Positions 34,801-46,250 of a stretch of DNA of 64,000 bases are shown piece by piece. The DNA lies in contig OZ005690.1 of NCBI GenBank assembly GCA_963930775.1, positions 8,416,225-8,480,224 on the forward strand. The letters run 5' to 3'. Positions within the stretch are counted from its first letter, which is position 1. Each line of letters begins with the position of its first letter. Made by a program: the position numbers and the translations under genes. Below the pieces are notes generated by a model. The model had not been told where the DNA came from and ran no database searches. It worked only from the letters and a program-made list of their open reading frames with translations. This DNA is from Cliona cf. orientalis (lineage: Eukaryota; Porifera; Demospongiae; Clionaida; Clionaidae).

Positions 34801-37800
34801 AGTCAGGAGATTCTTAGTACAGAATATGACAATGCAGTCAGGACCAAAGTGAGCTCATCAGTTGTTAAGAGGGGTTTCCACTGTATACACATGCATGATG
34901 CTTAAGCGCAAACTGTTGGCACTGTCACCAAAAACCTAGGGGGCATCAGTGTTGTCCCTAGCATACTTAAGGGATATTGGCCCCCATATCCCTTTGGTGT
35001 TGATTTTTCTTTGAAGTGGGATAGGGGTGGAGCCAAAACCGTTGATGTGGACACTAGCTCCACCCAAAATATGTAATTCCAATATGCCTTCAATATTAGG
35101 CTAGGGAGAACACTGGGCATACTTAGTGCGTTTGACAGTATCAAGCAAGTAATAATCTATTGATATAATTATCTCCCCAGTAGCAATTTACTTTTCTGTG
35201 GTTATGAGGTAATTATGGTGTAATTATGATGAAACCTATGGTGTAATCTCTTAGGTAATCTATGAGGTAATTATGAGAAAATTCAGGGCCTCGCTGGAGC
35301 CTTTCTGGGACTTGAAAATCAGTAAATATGTAGAGTATCTTACGCGTGTATCCAGCGAATACATTACAGGCTCAGCGCTACTTTCTCTGAGAAGTACTGT
35401 TGGTTGAACTTCACGTGTTTTCTTGGCTTACGTAATGCCGTGGATGAATAAAGCTAGCCTTGCGCTATATATAGCACTCATCGTCTGTTCCGCGCGCGAC
35501 TGCAGCAGCGTGACCAACCTGAAGTTCGGAAGGAATACTGTACTATTGAGTTCGTCTCCGTGATTGAAACATCGAAACTTTTCGCTGTCAAGGCTGAGAG
35601 TCAATCTTAGACGCCATCTCCATGATTTCTGGGGCGACTCTGAGCATCGATCGATGTGTACGCATTCTATTGACGACCTTTTACCACATGCACCATTACA
35701 CTATGCAGCTACTGGGGAGATGGTCAAGGGTTCATTATTATATATAATTACAACTTACTCAAGGTGTTGCAGTCTTGAACAGTTTTGTAAGGTTTCTCCT
35801 AACACTTGCCATGTGGAGTCATCCAAGCGACATTCATCCTCCTTACCACAGATCCTACATATCAATGAGAAACATTGTAGCAATTAGGCATGTATAAATG
35901 TATAAACCTTGCTCACATTATAAGAATGTACGCATGTCAACACAATCCAACTCACGTGAGACTCTCAAGTTTAGAGCAACAATACTTCAAGCACTTTAAG
36001 ATACTATCCTCTATGACGCATTCTATAAATCTGTATAATGAAATTTGTGATTTGGAGAATAACTGATGCTGAAATAGGAAGGGACATGTGTGCTTGCATA
36101 CATAATAGTTCTTTAATGCAACTGTCACGTACATGAACCTTTCCGTCTTTTGTCAGTAAAACAAATTCTGGTTACTACAAAGTCTTTATACCAATATATA
36201 ACAAAGATTTCACGAGACACAAATTTCGCCAATGGATCCCACAGTTTATCCATGCATATGAGTGCATGCAAGAAGTTAGCATTAGGAGAAAAACTTTGCG
36301 AATAAACTAATGTTCCTAGGCAAAAATTGGCAAGAATTTTCTCTTGGCAAAAAACACCAATCTTTCAACGTTTATGGCAATTGCTTTGTGTGCAAATTAT
36401 ATGCTAAGTACTAACTACTCGGCTTCATGTATGCATGGTCTCTTATCTTCATACAGACTGCATGACTTAACAGAGAAAAGTGGTCGTCTTAGAGAAATCT
36501 GTGAGACCACGTTTGGACTGTTGTATGATAGAAGACACAAACAACTCACGTGAGACTCTTAAGCTTAGAGCAATCTTTCAAGCATTCAGTGGTATCATCA
36601 TCAAAGTCGCAATCATCAAAACTGCAAGTATAACATAGATTTGTGATTCAGAAATTGAACTATATTTGACAGTGTATATAATTAAGGAGGGGGCCGGGTA
36701 TACGGATGAGGCTATTACTACGCACATGAGATGTAGTGTTTTATCCACCACCCTTATAAGCAGCATGTATCGAGCAATAACCACTTGGCTGGTTTTGTAC
36801 AATGCTTTACTGCATTTATACAAAGTGTTGGCAACAGACTGGAGGGTACATAAGAAAATAACAACTCAGTCGTGCAAGAACATTAATTAAAATATATAAT
36901 TATGGATTATAAGAAGACATAAAACTCACGTGAGACTCTCAAGATTTGAGCAACTTGGTTTCAAGCACTTAAACATATCATACCCAGTCTGCTCGTCAAT
37001 GCTTGCAAAACTGAGGTTTGTATTTGTGATTCAAAAAAGAAAGGGCACGTTGAAGATGAGGCTATTATAGTACACTAAACAACTACACATTGATTTTGTA
37101 CACTCCATTATTTGATAATTTTTGAAAGGAACGTACGTGATTTTCTTAAGTTTTGAACATTGCTTCAACCACTCAGTGAAAAGACTTGTATAAGAATCAT
37201 CATCTGAGGAATCATGAGGACTGTGTAGGATATATAATTTATGTTGAGTCACAATTATTAAAGTCTTTATTAAAGTTACTCGCGTGCCTCGATCTGGATA
37301 AGGAAAATAAGTGAGCAAACACATTCTTTGTCACACTTAAGAAATGCATACATCACTGGTACATGGAACAAACTGGACAAACACAAATCATTAATAGTAT
37401 AATGGAAGCTTGAGAAAAAGGTGGTGAATGTATGAAGAGCACAAACAGGATGGTCATATTAGGCCACTAGTGACAGAGGAAGGCATTTTTACAAATGAAG
37501 ACTAGATGTGCCTTGAGCTTAATAAAAATTTGCATGCACATAGTATTACATGTCAAACCTTCCCTATAATGTAACAATAATTTCTCCGCCACGCATTTCT
37601 GGACCACTATATACTATACTGAATTTGTCACTAACTTTTTAAGACATACATGTGGCAGTCCCGTGTAGAAAACGAACATTATTCCGTACGTAAATTATTA
37701 AGAAAAACACGTTCAAAGTTGGCGTTAATTTTAGCGTTTTCTGACTAACCCTTTCAAGAACTTAGAAGCTTATACACACTCCTGTTATACTTGCCTGCAC

Positions 37801-40179
37801 TTCTATCACAGGCAAACACTACCTGAAAGCTTTGGAAACGGCCTAACTGCTACACAAACCAGCACACTGCCTTAGGCAACTTACGGGAATGGCGGCGGAA
37901 TTTCAACAGGTTCGAATTTTGTCCCTTTCGTGTTACTTTCGCCATGTAGTTTTTCGCTCATCTAGCTGACAAACGAGAGTCGAAAAGCCTTCTACGAACG
38001 CAAATGGCTCTTTGTCTCAATCTTTGCTAATCAATATTTGCTGAGCATACAAATATTGACAATGAACGGGTAGTGTTTTACAATCAATACCTCATCGCGT
38101 AGACGTGCTATCGCAATGGTGATCGAGAAATGCGCACAGCATGCCAATTTTGGTGACGATAGGTGTGGAAAACTAGATCTTGGTCGAAACAGAATTATAA
38201 TGTTCGTTTTCTACATGGGACTGTCACATGTCTTTCATATCAACTTACATAGGGATTATGTCATTAGAAACGTCTGTGAAACAGTAAATAAGTCTGCAAG
38301 CAATTAAATATCAATAAACATGGTAACAGAGGTGATAAAACAAAGTACTTTGACAGTCATGTCAATAGTATTATATTCACCCTATCTCTGTAAGACCAGG
38401 GAAACCTACATTCATGACAGCACGCATCAGCGGAAGTAAATTCACTTCCCTGTAATATACGGGATTGAATTCATGAGTAAATAATCATGATTACTTTAGC
38501 AACGTACTTAAGTTCGAGTGAAATTTGACGATCACCAAATGCCAGCAGGAGAGCCTCATATTCTCGTACATCAAACAGACAAGAAGAAATCTTAATCTTA
38601 ATATTATCATATCTAGAATTTTCTAGAAAGTAAGTCAGTGAAGCTGAATCAGAAGAAACAAGATTAGAAAGTGAAAATGACCTATTATGAAAATTAAAGA
38701 CATGAGTACATGACAAAGGACACTGAAACTCATATGCACAATGAATATGAAAAAGGTGATTGGATGATGTTGCCTTAAGAATTGAATCAAAAATTGATTT
38801 GGTGGCAGGGTTCGAATAGTCCATCATTCCACATAAGAAGCGCAAAGTAACTGAGAGTCGATCACCACCACTATTACGCTTAATAATGTCGACAACTTTT
38901 TCATGATCTTTGAGTATGCATAGGTACATATGTCTAGCGGCCAAGAATTCTTGCATTGTCAGGTGAAAAAAAGAGTATGTTTCCCTTCTTCCGGTGAGAA
39001 CAAAGACTCGATCTGTAACCAGCATTTCAAGGCCACATTGCATACCTGGCTGAGATGAAATTTGTATTTTATAGATATCCTTCACTTCCTTGGCAGTGAA
39101 AACTTGCTTTGATTCCAAAGTTGCACAAAATGCTAGATGGCAGACATTGTTAAGCTGCAGTTTGTCTTCTGCTTTGAGATCATCAAAGGACTCAAGTGAA
39201 TTTGGATGCTCAACCGTTTTGTGACTACAACGAAACATCCAAGCGAGTGTAAAAAGGCGATAAAATTCGGTCTCAGTTTTTGGTAAATTTGATTCCTCTT
39301 GTGCCAAAAATACTAACATGGCACAATGAAGAGGAAGATAACATACATTTAGTAGATTCGGATGACTTTCTAGATGATGTATAAGTGAACTTGCTTTCTC
39401 GTTATTTCCAAAAAATGTGTTGATATATTGAAAAATCTGTTCCTTAAAAAAGCCAACCACTTCAACATACTTTGTAGCAGTTTTTCGAAAACTGACAGTA
39501 GCAGCAGGACGAGAAGACACAACTACGACGGATTTAGTAAACATTTCTTTCATCACTATTTTCTTGACAATGTTGTGTTCTGACATGCTGTAATAATACT
39601 CGTCGTAACCGTCTAGGAGGAACACAACATTTTCACCACAATATCTTTCAATATACGAACAAATGCACTGCATTTCCGCTGAAGAGAGACGGTTGCAAGA
39701 AGCCTCAAGAAGTTGGTTCAAATAGACGTCACCGGTTTGGCTTAGCTGGCGTAGATGAACTAGAATTACTACCTTAGCTTCCGTCAGTATTTCCTTGTTC
39801 CCCCACTCGCATGAGATATTAAGCATCAGAGTTGTTTTTCCACTCCCCGGCCTCCCTTCTAGCAGGAAGAGTGATCCATGATTTACACCCTTGAATAAGT
39901 CATCAAAAGATATATTTGACTTCTTTCCATACACTTCATCGATATCTTTTCTCACTGTTTTAAGTCTAATGTGCTGCGCCCTTTCATCTTGCTGAACTAA
40001 AGCTAACTGAACAAAGTTCATCAGTTTGAGAGGAGGCCAAGTATTTGATGCTGACCGCAAATTTAAATAAAATTGAGAGAGTTTCTCAGCACAATCATCA
40101 ATGGTTGGAGGTTTCTCAGCACAATCATCAATGGTTGGAGTTTCAAGTCTTATCCGTTTTGATGGAGGTGATAATAAAT
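30654..40179 (-). CDS. NACHT-LRR (NLR-type) immune receptor, N-terminal exon not found
   Basis: The main exon 38508-40179 encodes a NACHT NTPase: Walker A LEGRPGSGKTTL (near 39836-39860), Walker B NVVFLLDGYDEYYY, sensor-like VVVSSRPAA, and the winged/helical region ending FFHLTMQEFLAARHM. It starts in phase 1 after a GTGTAG acceptor and ends in phase 2. Eight short exons follow, each one leucine-rich-repeat unit and each phase 2 at both ends: 37137-37220, 36930-37010, 36550-36621, 35956-36030, 35759-35854, 33349-33432, 30924-31010 and 30758-30853 (LSYNSICDDGVKVL and IDHNSLTDDSIPCLIELI). A short exon, 30654-30669, would supply the stop and restores a total divisible by three (tentative). The visible part is about 787 residues. 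No death or CARD exon was found upstream. Role by family: cytosolic sensing of microbes or damage. Confidence 0.85.
31011..33125. other. NLR intron with microsatellites
   Basis: Holds (GT)n at about 31821-31860 and a GT/GCGT-rich tract at 32467-32542. A possible decayed LRR exon lies near 32262-32326 (GTGTAAGTGAC donor on the minus strand), but it contains an in-frame TGA. No other feature was recognised. Confidence 0.45.
33126..33246. mobile_element. Short palindromic MITE
   Basis: TGCAATTGTGGGTGATAATA is mirrored by TATTATCACCCAAATTGCA. The arms continue imperfectly through GTGACT...CTCTGAAA. 121 bp, in an NLR intron. Confidence 0.75.
33511..33593. repeat. Perfect 38-bp hairpin, 7-nt loop
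   Basis: The arm 33511-33548 (starting ATCAAAACAACATGCACTGG) is the exact reverse complement of 33556-33593. The loop is GATCATT. A fully paired 38-bp stem could be a very young MITE remnant or a small-RNA precursor. It sits in the NLR intron between LRR exons 6 and 7 on the antisense reading. Confidence 0.9.
33594..35758. other. NLR intron with decayed repeats
   Basis: 33787-34065 begins ACCCTCGGCACATGCGCGAG, with GTTACTGTAGTTGTTTTGTG, a repeat related to 18377 and 34073 (CCCTCAGCGCATGCGCAG). No LRR exon with the phase-2 pattern was seen between 33600 and 35758. Confidence 0.4.
37649..38230. mobile_element. TIR element, CATGTGACAGTCCC family
   Basis: CATGTGGCAGTCCCGTGTAG, continuing AAAACGAACATTAT, is mirrored at 38196-38230. 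582 bp. It lies in the first intron after the NACHT exon. The interior is non-coding. Confidence 0.85.
40081..40140. repeat. Perfect 30-bp tandem duplication in NLR coding exon
   Basis: Two identical 30-bp units, 40081-40110 and 40111-40140, fall inside the NACHT exon. They encode a repeated ten-residue peptide (PPTIDDCAEK type) in the linker before the NTPase. Being 30 bp, the duplication keeps the frame. Confidence 0.9.
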
Positions 40180-40724
40180 CTACACAATTCGAAATTCAAA
40201 ACAAAATCAATATTGTCCATTGCTTTTCATGATCTATATAACAATTATATGCAGGGACTGATATGGGATTGCTACCTTTCAGGAAGGGGAAATACAGTAG
40301 CAGTCAAAAAAAGTTCCCGTTCCATTGTGGTTGTACACAAGTATAATGCTACATTTCTTACCATGGAACTTGTATGCAATGTAGGCGCGAACGTGCAAAC
40401 GTTGAGTAAGCGTTTTACGCATGCCTGTACGTATGCCGTGCCAGCATTCTATTTGTTAAACATTACATTGAACTTTTGTTAAAATATTTAAGCCAACCTT
40501 TTGAAGGCAGTTGATTTGCGATCAATCATGGAGCAAGGAAAATATACGTAAAAGGAGCCGAGGAATGCATCGGGAACACATAGAAGATTCATTGATATCG
40601 CTAGCTTTCAACTCTCTCTCTTGTGAATAGCTCCTCTACTGGCAACATCGAGCGCCGTGTTCGTTGTTGTGTCGCGATCGATCAAGTGTCTCGAGTCTCT
40701 TTGTAAATCCAGCTCAGTTTAGTC
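40180..40724. other. Intergenic between divergent NLR and BEN genes
   Basis: No N-terminal NLR domain exon was recognised. 40293-40324 (CAGTAGCAGTCAAAAAAAGT) resembles the end of the element at 45681-46250, without its partner end nearby. Confidence 0.4.
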
Positions 40725-42009
40725 ATGAGCCCACGAGCAGCTCTGAAGGATTCCATGAATACAGTAAACCATAAGTGTACGTGTTTTAAATTATATACAA
40801 ACCAGTTTCTATTTCAAGATACCTATTGAATTTTATATAGTACATGTATCCTATACAGGCAAGGTGTTCCTGATTTTTTGGAAAGAAGAGGACAGTATCA
40901 GTCTTGCTCGGTTAGATGATATGGTGGACCAGGATGGCGAACCGAAGGTTGGAGATTCAGTTAAAGTGCGATTCCAGTGCCTTGTATGTCAAGAAGTTGC
41001 AGAAGTTGGAACTGCACAAGTGATACAACAGCGAGTGAATGACTTTCTTGACGGAACCTACACCCCTTTCTCCCAAAAAAGGCCAGCTTCAACTCTACCA
41101 CCGTCTGTACTATAGTCCAGGTCAGATTGTTTACATTTTTAAACATTCATGCATATGCACTATAGAACCCACTGGCTTCATTATTGCTGTCAGAGACAAC
41201 CCACTTACGGCAGCACCATCCTCTCTCCCTCCTTGTGATGGTGATGAATCTTGGGATGATGATCTGGCCACACCCCTCCACTCCCCCCACCAATGTCTCC
41301 TCTATCTGAACTGGACCATTCCAAAGATGCCATGGCAGTAAAGAATGTGCAAGTATAGGCCATAACAAGTCATCCTCTACAGATGGACTAAATGAATCTG
41401 GTAAGCCACTGAATGTGTACAGCAGTACTAATTCTACAAATGCATACATGCAATGTACATGTAGACCCCTCGACACCACTACTCCAAGCAAATGTGTTTG
41501 ACAACACCTAACCCCCTCCAGCACTTAGCATCAACTCCATCGCATCAGTACCAGCCATTCTTTTCCCCGGCAATGGCAGTGTCTCAGTCAGATCCACCTG
41601 CTCCAGTCGTTCATCGTCCAGCTGTACCACACTCTCAGATGTTGCAGCCAAAGAAGCTGATCAACAATGACAAGGCTCTACCATCAGGTGCAATTTAAGA
41701 AACCTTGAGTGCAGCCGATGATGACATTGCTCGCTATCCAAACCTAAAAGGAAGTAAACTGCCCACTCTAGCTGTCAAGCTAGCAAAAGAAGCTTTCTCT
41801 GGGGAGAAAATAATGAAGCAGTGTACTCCACTTGGAGGGAGAAAACTACCTGGTCTCCCATCGGCTGAACTCAGCAAGCTGAGGTAAGCCCTTTATTCTC
41901 ACACTCCCCAGTACTGGACCAACATTGCAGTGTTCGAGTCATGCAGTGTGGACTGATTGCATTGCTTCCATTGGACAAACATGCATGTAAGAGACTACGC
42001 AAGAAGTGA
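40725..42009 (+). pseudogene. BEN-domain gene, broken
   Basis: Exon 1 starts at the ATG at 40725 (MSPRAALKDSMNTVNHK). It splices in phase to 40859 (CKVFLIFWKEEDSISLARLD), an N-terminal domain often paired with BEN in invertebrates. The BEN domain is at 41705-42009: LKGSKLPTLAVKLAKEAF, then GGRKLPGLPSAELSKLR, QYWTNIAVFES, VWTDCIASIGQTC and KRLRKK. The reading has in-frame TAA codons at 41696 and 41885. It also carries two 4-base insertions, both TGCA, at 41942-41945 and 41982-41985, each shifting frame. A poly-C frame change near 41283 is likely. BEN proteins are chromatin or DNA binders; this copy cannot make an intact one unless the assembly is wrong. Confidence 0.7.
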
Positions 42010-42138
42010 CCATTAACTGACTGATACTATTTACTTAGTACAATTTTAGCAATTCATGTATAATATTGATGTTGTCATTAATTTTAAGCAGATGAAAGTT
42101 TTCAAGTGACAACACAAATACAAAAGAGTGTTTGCATG

Positions 42139-42315
42139 TACCGTAAATCTGGAAATTTTCGTTGTAGAAATATTTTTGTAGTCAATGGCTGCTACGAAAA
42201 TTAGCATGCACTATTAATGCTAATGCGGTAAGGCGTCGTTCCTACGAAAAATTCTTTACACGAAATTTATCATTTACGAAAGTTTCTTTACATAAAAATT
42301 TCCAGATTTATGGTA
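42139..42315. mobile_element. MITE, TACCGTAAATCTGG family
   Basis: TACCGTAAATCTGGAAATTT is mirrored by AAATTTCCAGATTTATGGTA. The interior shares GTCGTTCCTACGAAAAATTC with a half copy at 15752-15838. Confidence 0.8.
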
Positions 42316-42689
42316 CTTAGTATCCAGTTGCATCTCTTTCCACTCTATAACTTTAGGAATGACCTTGTCAAGATGCCTTACGTCCTTTTTACATTTGTAA
42401 CCCGCTTTGGAAGAACCAACCACTCGCAATTTTTTTATGAAAATCGCGTTTTGGGTATAGATCGACACAGAATTTACTGTAGAGTTCAATGGTCAAAAAG
42501 CCAGGCTCTAAAAAGCTTCCTAAGCCGAGTTATGGCCAAAAAATTGTTCACGGGTCACCCGTACCTCAGTTCATAATTCTTCGAGAAACAGAGCGTTTTG
42601 TACATACATAACTCAGCGTTCAATGTTTCCGTATAGTACGCTCTGAATTACACCACACAGTTAGCGCCATAACGAATTTGCCGGGTAAG
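42316..42689. repeat. Fragment of the GTGACCCGC-type repeat
   Basis: 42395-42560 (TTTGTAACCCGCTTTGGAAG..., AGCCGAGTTATGGCCAAAAA, CGGGTCACCCGTACC) matches the layout of 49666-49850 (TTTGTGACCCGCTATAG..., GGCCGAGTTATGGCCTCTAC, GGTAACCCGCACG). It is a diverged copy of one dispersed repeat. Confidence 0.5.
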
Positions 42690-43756
42690 ATGGCCACAGA
42701 GAGCGCCAGTACAGCAGTCCTGGTCTTAGGGAGAAGATGTCGAGAGTTGCGATGGACTTTACACTTTGTAAGTTGTCTATGATTGTTCGTATAGCTAAGA
42801 CTGCATGTAATAAACACCCCTGGGTGTGATTCAACATGAAGTACTTCTGGCCAAGTACGAAGGTGTCACATGAAATAGCCATTCGTAGCTAGCTGTGAAT
42901 TTTAATACTAGCTAGCTTTGTGTGCTGTTTGATGTGAACTACGGTTGTGAAAAGCTTTACCTTTGTTGTAGAAAATGTGATTTTGAAGGCTCTGTACTGC
43001 GCTGTGAGTCTACCAACTGATTGGATGTGATACTCTCACTGTGAGGATGAGTCTGTTCATCGTTTAGATTTGGAAAGCTGAGGTACATGAATAGTAGGAC
43101 AACAAACAGGGAGAGTTTGTGTGCATGTTAAAGAGTGTGTGTGCATGTGTAAATATCAATAGCTATGCGTGCATGTACATGTATGATGTACTTGTAGAAA
43201 TTAGGGGGGGAAGGAAAGGAGAGAAAGGAGTGACTGGCTTAGAGCTGGCGACAAACATGAGGAGGGAGAGTCGACTAGTCTTGCATCAGATCGTATACGG
43301 TGGGACAGGTATGTATACAAGCTGGCACACTTGAGCTTGGGGTTTGTGTGGATGTAAACAACGGGGATACTGGCTGTTGACTCAACAGTAATTCTGAGAC
43401 TGATACATTGACTAGGTCTTTTCAGTAGCTGTTTATGAAGTTTGCTGCACAGGTACTAGTTCCTTCATCCTCATCCATAACCATACAAGTAACATGCATG
43501 TCAAAATTAATTATCCGTGTATGTACATGTATGTCTATGTAATTTAACTCAGAATTTACCTCATCTCTCTCTCTCTCTCTCTCTCTGTCTGTTTCCCCCC
43601 TCTCCCCCCGCCCCTCCCCTATTCCATCTATCTCTTTCTCTCCCCCCCTCCCTCTTAGATTCTCTGAGTCATCAGACAGCTCAAGGCACTGTTGTGCTCA
43701 AGGCTGTGGGCTCCTTCAGGCAGGACTGGGCTGCTGCTGTCTGCCAGTCTACATAG
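42690..43756 (+). CDS. Unresolved candidate gene, several small exons
   Basis: Three stretches look like exons. 42690-42767 starts at ATG (MATESASTAVLVLGRRCREL) and ends at a GTAAGT donor. 43201-43308 encodes RGGRKGEKGVTGLELATNMR and ends at a GTATGT donor. 43659-43756, after a long CT tract and TTAG acceptor, encodes DSLSHQTAQGTVVLKAVGSF and stops. The last two join in phase 1. The first does not join the others in frame without an exon I could not identify; the stretch at 42972-43081 has acceptor and donor but stops in the required frames. I do not recognise the product. It may be a small real gene or chance. Confidence 0.25.
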
Positions 43757-44171
43757 ATAGTTAGGCATTGATATTGAGATTTTAGTAACAGTTCAATTCA
43801 GTATTATGACAGTGTATTGTATGATTAGGGGGTGGGGTGGATGGGTGGGACTGTCTTTTTGATTGATTTCTGGTGCCGTCGATCGTGGAGCTGAGGGTGA
43901 GCGGCTATTCTGTGTAGGCTCGAAAGCAAGACAAGGGTCTCGAATCGGCCACTACTGTGTTATGCTGGCTCGCTAAGCGAGGGTATCGTCATGGTGATCG
44001 ACCGCGACTTGTAGATTTTAATCAATCGATAACACTGTAGGTCCGTTCACGTAGCTAGCTAAAACTGAACGCCATTCTTTCTTTTGAGCGGTACACACAC
44101 TGAACAAGCTCGGATCACGCTAAAATTTTAAAAATCGATGGGCAAAGGACTATACTTTCAGGGTATGAACA

Positions 44172-45062
44172 AAAAAATTCGAAAAAATAATGTTGAGTCG
44201 AGTATCGAACCCCCTACTGCAAAATCATATTTTAGCGCGAGTGGTTGGTTTTTCCAAAGCGGGTCACATTTAATAAAGTCAATAATCTCCCACAACCGTA
44301 GAATTCCATTTATCAGCTCATCCTTTGTCTTTGGATTTATCTCTCTCCTGATGAACTCTTTTAGCTCATGCCAAAGATTTTCAATGGGGTTGAGGTCCGG
44401 ACTCGGGTGGGGTGTGCCACCAATTGACCCCATGATCGTCCTTCCCAAGGGATGATGTATGCTTGGGGTCGTTGTCCTGCATAAACCTGTGTCCACTTGA
44501 GAACACTTCTTCAATAAATGGCAACAAAGTTCTATCCAGAATTTACACAAACAATGGAGCATTCATCTTTCCTTCAAAAATGCAGACAGCTGTAGGGCTG
44601 CGGACACTGATTCTGGCCCAGACATGTACTTTCCCTGGGTGCTTTGGTCTTGGCTTGTTCTTTGGTGGCTCTCCTTTCTTCCAGCAACAGAAGCGGCGAT
44701 GGGACACAGCTTGAATAGAGCATTTATCCGTAAAAATGACATCATTGAAGTTGTCTTCTGGATGATCTTGTGCAAACTGGAATCGTTTTCTTTTTTACTG
44801 TACGGATGAGCTGACAGTACGTGCTGCCACGAAAGGTCCAACCAAGAGAGACCCTACACTGAAGTACAGTTCTGAGCGAGATCAAATAGCCTTTGTCATT
44901 TAGCAGCCTATGAAGCTGCACCGACGTTGTTTCGTCGTCAGTTCTCATCTGCTGCTCGACAATCTCCTTCATTTCACCAGTTATTTTCGATATTCTTCCA
45001 CTGCCAGGTAGACAATGAATAGTTTCGCTTTCCTGATAATGCTTGATAAACTTCAAGATCCC
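44172..45062 (-). pseudogene. Tc1/mariner transposase, frameshifted
   Basis: Read on the minus strand, the pieces follow Tc1-family order. An N-terminal helix-turn-helix region comes first (SGRISKITGEMKEIVEQQMR, then TTSVQLHRLLNDKGYLISLR). A catalytic piece follows with FTDKCSI, where the first aspartate is kept, then QDNDPKHTS with the second aspartate and NPIENLWHELKEFI with the third acidic residue. They occur in different frames (breaks near 44560 and 44750), so no active enzyme is encoded. Terminal repeats were not found. BEN and Tc1 remnants lie side by side, but no functional link is implied. Confidence 0.85.
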
Positions 45063-45149
45063 TCTACTGCTAGCTTTAATTTAATGCCTTAATTCTTCCT
45101 TAAATAACTTTGAAATTGTAAGTGCTTTATGACAGGTGCTAAGATACAC

Positions 45150-45416
45150 TACCGTAAGTGTTCGAATTATAGTGCCACCCTAATTTTAAGCGCCACTTGG
45201 AGGTTAACGACGGTTTTTGCACTCTATTTATAGCAACGGCAGTCTTAAATTTGTTAAGGTGGCGCTTACTAAATAGAAAACGCTATATTTTTGTACATAG
45301 TGTCCTATTTATTAAGTGCCACTAGTGACTTACGAAGTATATTTTGACTCTAAAGAAGTGCCAACTAAAGATTAGAATTACTTTTTTTTGGCGCTGTAAT
45401 TAGGACATTTACGGTA
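45150..45416. mobile_element. MITE, TACCGTAAGTG family
   Basis: TACCGTAAGTGTTCGAATTA is mirrored imperfectly by TAATTAGGACATTTACGGTA. GCGCCAC / TGGCGC words are mirrored inside. 267 bp. Confidence 0.65.
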
Positions 45417-45680
45417 TTCTCTGTTTGTGTAATTGCTGAAGACCATCTGTGTTTGTGTTACAAATTTATAAAATTTATCAAGGCTTTCTCTCTTACGCTA
45501 CGATAGCACACTACAGTTATATGTATCTTACCTTCTTCAACTGAAGCTCACTCTCCGTACGTCCTTCGAGTCGTTCAGTGTTTTCACACAAAAGTTTTCA
45601 CACATAGCATAAACTTGGTGACTTTATTTAGAAACAGTGCAATAATTACGTAACATTAATGTAAGTACGTACACACCTTG

Positions 45681-46250
45681 TACAGTAGGAGTCAAAAAAA
45701 CGGTGACGCTTCCGTTCCATTCCGTCCAGTTCAGACGCCGTTGCACCCGTTCATGCCAGCCGTTCCATTTCCGTTCCGTATGCATGCGTGCATAATTAGT
45801 AATTGGGCGTGGTCTTTCGACGTGCAAAAAAAGGAAGGCCAACACGTTGACTCGCCGACTAGAATCGATAGTTTCATACTGCTACGGTCTTCTAAACTGT
45901 TTTGGGACAGTTCACTACTGCCGCTCTTCGATTTTGAGTGAGTTCTGCAATCGAGGCCCGACTGGGTTCGAAGTCTGCTATCGACGATCGATCGATCTCG
46001 CGTTGCCAATCGACTCTGATCGCCTCCAAATGCGATCGCTTGGATAGAGCGATGCTTCTTTTGGCTTTCTTAGGCTTTTGAGGCGTCATTTTCGTGCTAG
46101 CTACGATTGGAATAGTCGACTGCAGTTTCCATCGCGTCGGCTTCCGCCCGTCGCGTTTCCATTCTTGGGCATGGGGAACGGCCGTTTCACTTCCGTCTCA
46201 ACGGGACGGAACGGAACGGAAGCGTCACCATTTTTTTGACTCCTACTGTA
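45681..46250. mobile_element. TIR element, CAGTAGGAGTC family
   Basis: TACAGTAGGAGTCAAAAAAA, with CGGTGACGCTTCCGTTCC, is mirrored at 46200-46250. An 8-bp direct repeat ACCTTGTA flanks the ends (one base overlapping the TIR). 8 bp plus CAG ends suggests a hAT-type element (inference). Single ends of the family appear at 40293 and, in inverse, 46355. Confidence 0.75.
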
